From NCBI GenBank assembly GCA_019055375.1, contig JAHQIW010000900.1:1-64000 (forward strand): DNA of 64,000 bases, read 5' to 3'. Positions 58,395 to 64,000 of the stretch are shown one piece after another. Position 1 is the first letter of the stretch, and each line of letters starts with the position of its first letter. A program made the translations under genes and the position numbers. This stretch comes from Parelaphostrongylus tenuis. Taxonomy: Eukaryota > Nematoda > Chromadorea > Rhabditida > Metastrongylidae. The notes under the pieces were generated by a model. The model saw nothing but the letters and a program-made list of their open reading frames with translations. It was not told the DNA's origin and ran no database searches.

Positions 58395-58551
58395 AGACGC
58401 CTTAGCTCTGCCGTTCCCTAGATCGCAAGGAGAATCGTTTCAAACAGCTTTTTCAACATCCGGGCTTTCACAAAGAAGACAATCACAAGCAGCAGCCGAA
58501 ACAACATGCGAAATATTTGAAAGCCTCGTAGAAAATAATTGCGAAGAGTGA
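58395..58551 (+). CDS. Candidate last exon of an unidentified gene
   Basis: Follows an acceptor (CCCTCATAG) and reads 51 codons to TGA 58549-58551: DALALPFPRSQGESFQTAF, STSGLSQRRQSQAAAET, CEIFESLVENNCEE. It looks coding but was not recognised. No matching upstream exon was found; rps-19 lies just before it on the same strand, so this would imply a nested arrangement or a chance frame. Confidence 0.3.
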
Positions 58552-61205
58552 GCGGCGTGTAGGAAGTGCTGAGATCCACTTAGTAATTTTTGATGACGGG
58601 TTACGCAAAAAGATATGTATGTATGTATGTATACATGTGTGTATGTGCATACACATGTGTATACACACATGTACATATATTTATGCACGTATATGCACAT
58701 ACACATATCTTTGTTTAGTAATTTAAGACGTCTTGATAATCCGTCCAATCGTCTGTGTTCACGTTGATATTCTTCAAGTGAGATGACAATTGTAATGAGT
58801 CAGATTTGAAGATAACGATAACTGCTGCAGATTGTGTTTTACTGTGGAGTAATGGAACATATGTTCAAGAGTTGTTATAAATATATACTTTTGCGTAGCT
58901 ACGCAACGAGATGGTTACGAAATTAGCTTCGTTTGGATCTGAGTCTCTAAAGTTACATTTAATTGCTGAGCTACCTGCTTTTTAGTAGTACTACATCGTG
59001 AGTAGCCCTTTAAGACTGAATATGTGTTGAAATAAACAAAAAAAAATAGTTGAATGTAAGCAGCAATAAGCGGACTTATTCCGCGTAAAATGGAATGGAT
59101 GACGAACAGAAAAGCACATTCCCTTAAGACTGTCCTCACCTTGGTGTACGTATTCTGCTGACTTTTTTTTTCCTACGAGATATCGGTTCCAAAGGCTTTT
59201 TTGCATTTCCCATATAGAAGTTGATATTTCTATTCGGTCTGCTTAGTTCCCACTCATTATCGTAAGGTCCCGAGACTTTGAATAATATAGTAGTTCTCCT
59301 TCTCTGGCAAACCTGTTTTCCTTCTCATAGATTTCATAATTCCATTTTGATAGTTCTGTTCATCTAATATTTCTCAATGGTTGATGACCATCCGGATTCA
59401 CACGGTGTTTGGAAGGATTCTACTTTGTATCATGACTTTACTAGCATATTTCCCCTCTAGAAAAGTCACCAAAGAGATGAATTTCGGTGCTTGATCTTGA
59501 AACTCAACCACGGGTGAATCAGTACGAGACAGTTACACCTTGTGACATTTCTTCGAAGCTGCATTGGAGAAGTCTCCACAGCCACCATTTATAACGGTTA
59601 AGCTGAAAATCTGGTATTTCCTCATACATCAACGAAGCATAGATTCATTGGCGTATTCACGTAGGTGAGTTTTTCCAACACATGAGACGAGTACAAATTA
59701 TGCTTGACCTGAGCTTTACCTTAATCACAACTAGCAGCGGTGAGTAGGTACTAAGATTCGCAAAATTCTTTGAGATCTGATCAATCCTGATCTACCTACT
59801 TGAAGACGTTGTTAGATCACATACTACTCAGTTTCCAAACTATAATGCGAACTAGGATGGATCGCACTGGACGAAAGACCGATGCCCGCTCGGAATAAGA
59901 TTGAGAACACGGCTCCGCATGATAGTGATTTTTTGAGGATTCATAAAATGGGTGGATTTCTATGGTCGCAATAATATGTCAGTTCCACTAATACAGGAAA
60001 CGGTAATCATTTACTCCTTTTATCTATTTTACACAACAAATCTTCGTCTTCCGTGCGGACAAAGCCCTTGAATTGGGTTCCCTTTGATGCACCTATCATC
60101 AACGGCAGCCCTTATAGTTTATCCGAGTGGTTTTGGCTGCTGCTCTAGGCTTGGTATCTCTTTATAAATGTCGTTGAATGCTGATCGGTCGATACTGTCT
60201 TCATATGACATGTCTAGAGTGTTCTCACATGGATCGCAGAGACTGAACCTTCCCAGATAATTCAGGTGATAATTTCCTTAGCCGTAGGAATGGGAGGCTT
60301 GACGGAACCCGGAGGATGTCGAGCCGGCACAGTTCTCATTATAAACAGCATAAGTTCTACTGCACTGTCACCCTTTAGCAATCATACAGAACGAAGGACC
60401 ACCCACAATCACCCATTTTATATGAAACAAAAGTATGTCAAGGAATAAAATCAACAAACTCAGGAAGAATGAGGCCAACGAGAGACAACACAGTATCAAT
60501 GGAAAGAAATACATAGGCATAAAGTGTAAGATTAGTGCATCGTTATGAAAAGCTACGGAGAGATCACAGAAGGAACGCATGTTCGGTAGTGGTCGAAAAG
60601 GCCGTAACTACAAAAATAACGGATCGCGACACTAATGGATGAATTGGGGAAAGAAGAACAAATACAGGAAGAAAGAAGAGTAGATATGAGTGAAGCAAAA
60701 GGGTACCGGCTAAATCAGAAACCTGTTTCTCATCCTATACATCCTCGTAGTTATAGAACTAAACGTACTATGAAGTTCTGAATGTTCTCTCTAAAGATCT
60801 TGCGATGAATGCAAAATGATAAAAAGACAATCTCGCTCGGTATGATTTATAAATTACTAAGTCTGTACGTAATTCATGAGGAATAATGATGAAATAGATT
60901 AGCCATATATAGCATCAAGACACGAGACAATAAAAAAAAATTTATAGCGGAGATATCAACAACAACAACAACAACAACGAGAGAAAACTGGACGTTAGTG
61001 GAGAGTTGTGGTTCCGTCAATTTTTTTGAAAAAGTTTAGGCTTAGGCTTAAGGCCTAAACCCAAGGCTCTAGATATTGCTGGGACCAGAACTCTCCACAA
61101 GAGTGAAAAACTGAATCAGTATCTTCCAAATGTACTCCTTGTCCTCATGTACCAGGTATGTAAGGAATCAACCAAACATATTCTACTGATTGACGGATGA
61201 GATCT
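58552..61205. other. Intergenic, microsatellites only
   Basis: Contains ATGT/GTGT simple repeats (58614-58700) and an AAC repeat (60957-60976). A short protein-like minus frame near 60.27-60.34 kb (ARHPPGSVKPPIPTAKEII) has no clear splice context. No gene is supported. Confidence 0.4.
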
Positions 61206-63607
61206 TTATATGTACAAGGATCCGTCTGCTGGACGAATATATCCTATCGCAATAAGCACCACATCGACTATTGTCCAAATACCGAGTCCTCCGAAGCTGA
61301 ATAGCTTACCAATTGCTGATTTCCACAAGCCCAAGTAGAATCGGTCAGCACCAAATCCACCTGTAAGTAGGATCGATGTGGCAGTGACGACAAATATAGA
61401 TAAATACTAAGGCCTTTCAGAGAGATAGTATGATGAATAGTTAGTATAGACCTATGCTACGAATATTGACCAATCCATAGAGGCTTAACAACTTAAAAAT
61501 TGCTTTCTTCATGGATCTATTTGAGTCTCTCCAAAAAACATGTTTTGTTTCTTTGTCAATCGACTTCATGAAGAAATGAGACGTGTTCATTTGAAGCTGG
61601 AAAGTTTATTTATTTTTAACCATGTAGGTGTTAAAAGGGACTCATATGGTGTTGAATATGCTACTTTATGATAAAAACAAATTACAAGCACGTAGACAAT
61701 TACCTAAGGTTACAGACAAGAACATAGCTTTAGCCCAGCTGATTCCAGAAGACCAGTTACATCTGGAACAGTAAGATCTTCAACAATTTCAAGAAAATAT
61801 GATAAAGATCACAAGGGTGCATATGACCTACTTTGTTTGTACTTCCTTCGAATGACTGGAAATGACAAACTAGCTAAGTTGTCTATGAAGTCAGACTGTT
61901 AAATGGGATATAGAAATTCACGAACCTTTCCGTTATCCGTACCCGTTTGAACCCTTTAGAGGAACAACGCGTTTTGCTTTTTTTTGGAGTTAACAGTCTT
62001 TCAATAGCTTGAATCTCGAGAATTTGACGTTGTATTTCAATTCTAATAAGCTTCCTTAATACGATGTTTCAAGAAAACAAAATTATATTTTACACTCAAC
62101 GCGTTGCTCGCTGAACAGAGCTTTTCTCCTAGAATTTTATTTCTCATTCGACAGTTTAAATCTCGACGATATCACTGGTGTACTTGGTTCTAGAAAAGGA
62201 CTTTCCAGCCCGCTGTTGCAGCCAAAAGAAGGTTAGATCTCGCTTTCGGCGCACATTTCTTATTAGCCATGGTGCGTGAGTGGCGTGTATAGATCGCGCA
62301 ACGTGATTCACATGTGGCGCGCGTTTTTTTTTCTATCAAGTTGCAGTTTTTTTCTCCGCTTTCAAAAACACTGTCGATAAAACATACGACTCTGGTAGTA
62401 CAAGATTTCCTCTACACGTTCATATGCCTTTCATGTATAGGTTAGGCGTACTAGCGGGTTCATTTGGTAATAAAAAAAAAAATAAAAAGCCTAAGCCTAT
62501 AGAACGATATAACAAAGTTTTTTTTTACGATTACATTACAGACACGCCGCCGCGGTACACGACGTAATTTTGGATTCACTGCTACAGCTCTGTAAGGCCT
62601 TTCAAAAAAACAAGTACACTCTGAAAATCAACGACATTCGAGCTTCCAAATGAATAATGAAAGTTTAGTGGAAAGCCTTTGCCCAGCAAAAAAGGCCCTC
62701 AAAAAAATGATTTCCGATAACGGAAAAGTATCAACATTAAACCATCCATTCACAAATGAGCTATTGAGAAATCAGTGATACCTAATTCGTTTGCTGAATA
62801 TTCGACGACCTTTGCAAATGACGTTTGGATGAACCTGGAATGGAAATCGAGTAATAATTAAGAATAAGCAGAGTTGTCCCAAACATACCGAACACTCTGT
62901 GAGCACTAGCTGCCAACTTGCTGTTGAGCAATTCGTCTGTGGTAAGCAATCATAATCGCTTGGATCGGATTGCCAACAATATCTGTAATTATTAAGAACA
63001 AATATTGACAATGACAACACTATAATGACATTGCAAAATAGGTTGATGGCTGATAGCTATGGTGGAGACATTGAAAGACTGATAGCGAAATGGTGCCTCT
63101 GTGATGTAGAGGAAGCACGCGCCCTCGGGTACGGGTGGAACGCAGGTTCACTTCCCGTCTGAGGTCGGATTTTTGCTCACCACTCAATTCTCTTAGGTCT
63201 ATTTGAAACATTATAACACTGCGAAAAAGTAATAAAAACATAAAAAATCTTGGGTATACCAGGATTGCTTTGATTATCGCCTTAATGGAACGTAGAAGAA
63301 AAAAGAATTGGCATCATTACGAGAAAACAAAGAAAAATGAAAAGTAAGGATCACCATTCTCGACATCGCTGACAAGATAAGATTTATATACGAAAAGAGT
63401 CAAGATGAACAGGTTAGAAGACCCACAATGTCCAAAAATGAGATACCTACTGACCGGCAGAGAGCTTCCCGTTTGATGCTTATCTGATTTGATCCACACT
63501 CCTTGACCGACGTGCAGTTCACTTCTACAGCTTCGTCTAATTCGCAATCGTCCGGAAATGTACAGGAAAGACATGACGCATCGAGTTCGCAGTCGATACG
63601 CGAACAG
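61206..63607 (-). CDS. TM2 domain-containing protein, TM2D3/almondex-like, 5' end missing
   Basis: Five exons join in phase: 63455-63607, 62889-62982, 62782-62834, 61704-61762, 61206-61360 (TAA 61208-61206), about 170 residues. The Cys-rich luminal part reads CLSCTFPDDCELD, ALCRYCWQSDPSDYDC, TNCSTASWQ, HPNVICKGRRIFSKRIRCNW. Then the first membrane helix (WAKAMFLSVTLG), the DRF-containing turn (GGFGADRFYLGLW) and the second helix (FGGLGIWTIVDVVLIAIGY), ending RPADGSLYI, the family's C-terminus. TM2D proteins are two-pass membrane proteins; the fly homologue almondex acts in Notch signalling. The ending PADGSLYI favours the TM2D3 type. The signal-peptide exon was not found up to 64000 and may be off the window. 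A GTCAGT donor follows the first exon. Confidence 0.93.
62020..62300. repeat. Dispersed foldback-type repeat copy
   Basis: Shares GTTGCTCGCTGAACAGAGC, TTTCTCATTCGACAGTTTAA and CTGTTGCAGCCAAAAGAAGG with the 26.4-28.5 kb cluster. It lies in the TM2D3-like gene intron. Confidence 0.6.
63085..63165 (+). repeat. tRNA-like repeat
   Basis: GCCTC at the 5' end pairs with GAGGT; it contains GATGTAGAGGAAGC (A-box position) and GCAGGTTCACTTCCCGTC (B box with A to C change). It lies in an intron of the TM2D3-like gene, opposite strand. Probably a decayed tRNA-derived repeat. Confidence 0.45.
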
Positions 63608-63879
63608 CTAAAGATATGTAACGGTGTTTTCAAACTAATCAAGGTGTCAAGTGGAATAAAAATTCAGACTAGTCAAATCCGTTACCAAGTTCTTGCTGAT
63701 GTTTGAAAAAGGTTCGCGGAAAACGTAGTAGTAATGTATCTCTTTGTTGTTTCATAACCCAGGTTTTAAGTTGAGCTCTATAGGCTGAGAGACGGTCCTC
63801 TAATCTACTTCTCGGACCGGCCCAACTATAGAAGAAGATTAAACAGAAATCATTTTATTCGACCGCCTCTAGCGGTGGT

Positions 63880-64000
63880 ATTATGCTACAATATACCCAA
63901 AGATGTAGAGGGATGTGCAAAACTTTTGCATCAGGTGGATTCGAAGCCACATTTCACACTATCCGGGGCGCGTGCTCAACCGTTGCATCACGCTACAACA
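63880..64000 (-). repeat. tRNA-like element, truncated by window end
   Basis: Third member of the 57044 type: ACAATATACCCAAAGATG leader, GGGATGTGCAAAAC end, then a minus-strand tRNA-like (GATTCGAAGCC as B box, CGTGCTCAACCGTTGCATCACG as D arm). Confidence 0.55.

Overview
The window is AT-rich nematode DNA. Spliceosomal introns with short TTTCAG-type acceptors, TTTCAG/GCAG acceptors directly in front of start codons (as expected for spliced-leader addition), RTE-type LINEs, mariner relics and a very high load of small repeats fit a parasitic clade V (strongylid, hookworm-like) genome. The species is an inference from repeat type, not proven. No bacterial-style operons, CRISPR arrays or rRNA genes are present.

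Five genes can be rebuilt by joining exons with matching splice phases. (1) About 0.96-12.6 kb, + strand: a leucine-rich-repeat gene with an F-box-like N-terminal segment; its introns hold an RTE LINE and a hammerhead element. (2) About 19.5-23.7 kb, +: a Pro/Ala/Ser/Thr-rich low-complexity protein with two alternative last exons. (3) 28.8-43.8 kb, -: about 30 exons of an HSR-9/TP53BP1-type DNA-damage protein: disordered SP-rich N-terminus, Tudor region, C-terminal BRCT pair. It has exon duplications and several single-base frame breaks. (4) 57.4-58.2 kb, +: intact ribosomal protein eS19 (rps-19). (5) 61.2-63.6 kb, -: a TM2 domain protein (TM2D3/almondex-like) lacking its 5' end. The remaining sequence is mostly introns and repeats.

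The most unusual content is a set of self-cleaving hammerhead ribozyme motifs in two small repeat families. Seven copies keep the full core (CUGANGA, GAAA, NUH site, minimal 2-3 bp stem III) and about five are decayed. In family A the ribozyme sits in a unit of about 270 nt that is repeated head-to-tail, and two insertions are bounded by perfect 12-bp target-site duplications; one of them is a head-to-head inverted pair. This is the layout expected of retrozymes (non-autonomous hammerhead retroelements). Stem I shows compensatory changes between copies.

A second large structure is a near-palindrome at 45.8-55.6 kb: two arms of about 4.2 kb around a spacer of about 1.47 kb, sharing SINEs, TTAA-flanked MITEs, tRNA-like repeats and AT microsatellites. 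Other repeats include RTE LINE fragments, mariner remnants (one head-to-head), a 1.67-kb TTAA-flanked piggyBac-like element inside hsr-9, 72-nt tRNA-like sequences enclosed in hairpins, and a cluster of foldback units at 26.4-28.5 kb.
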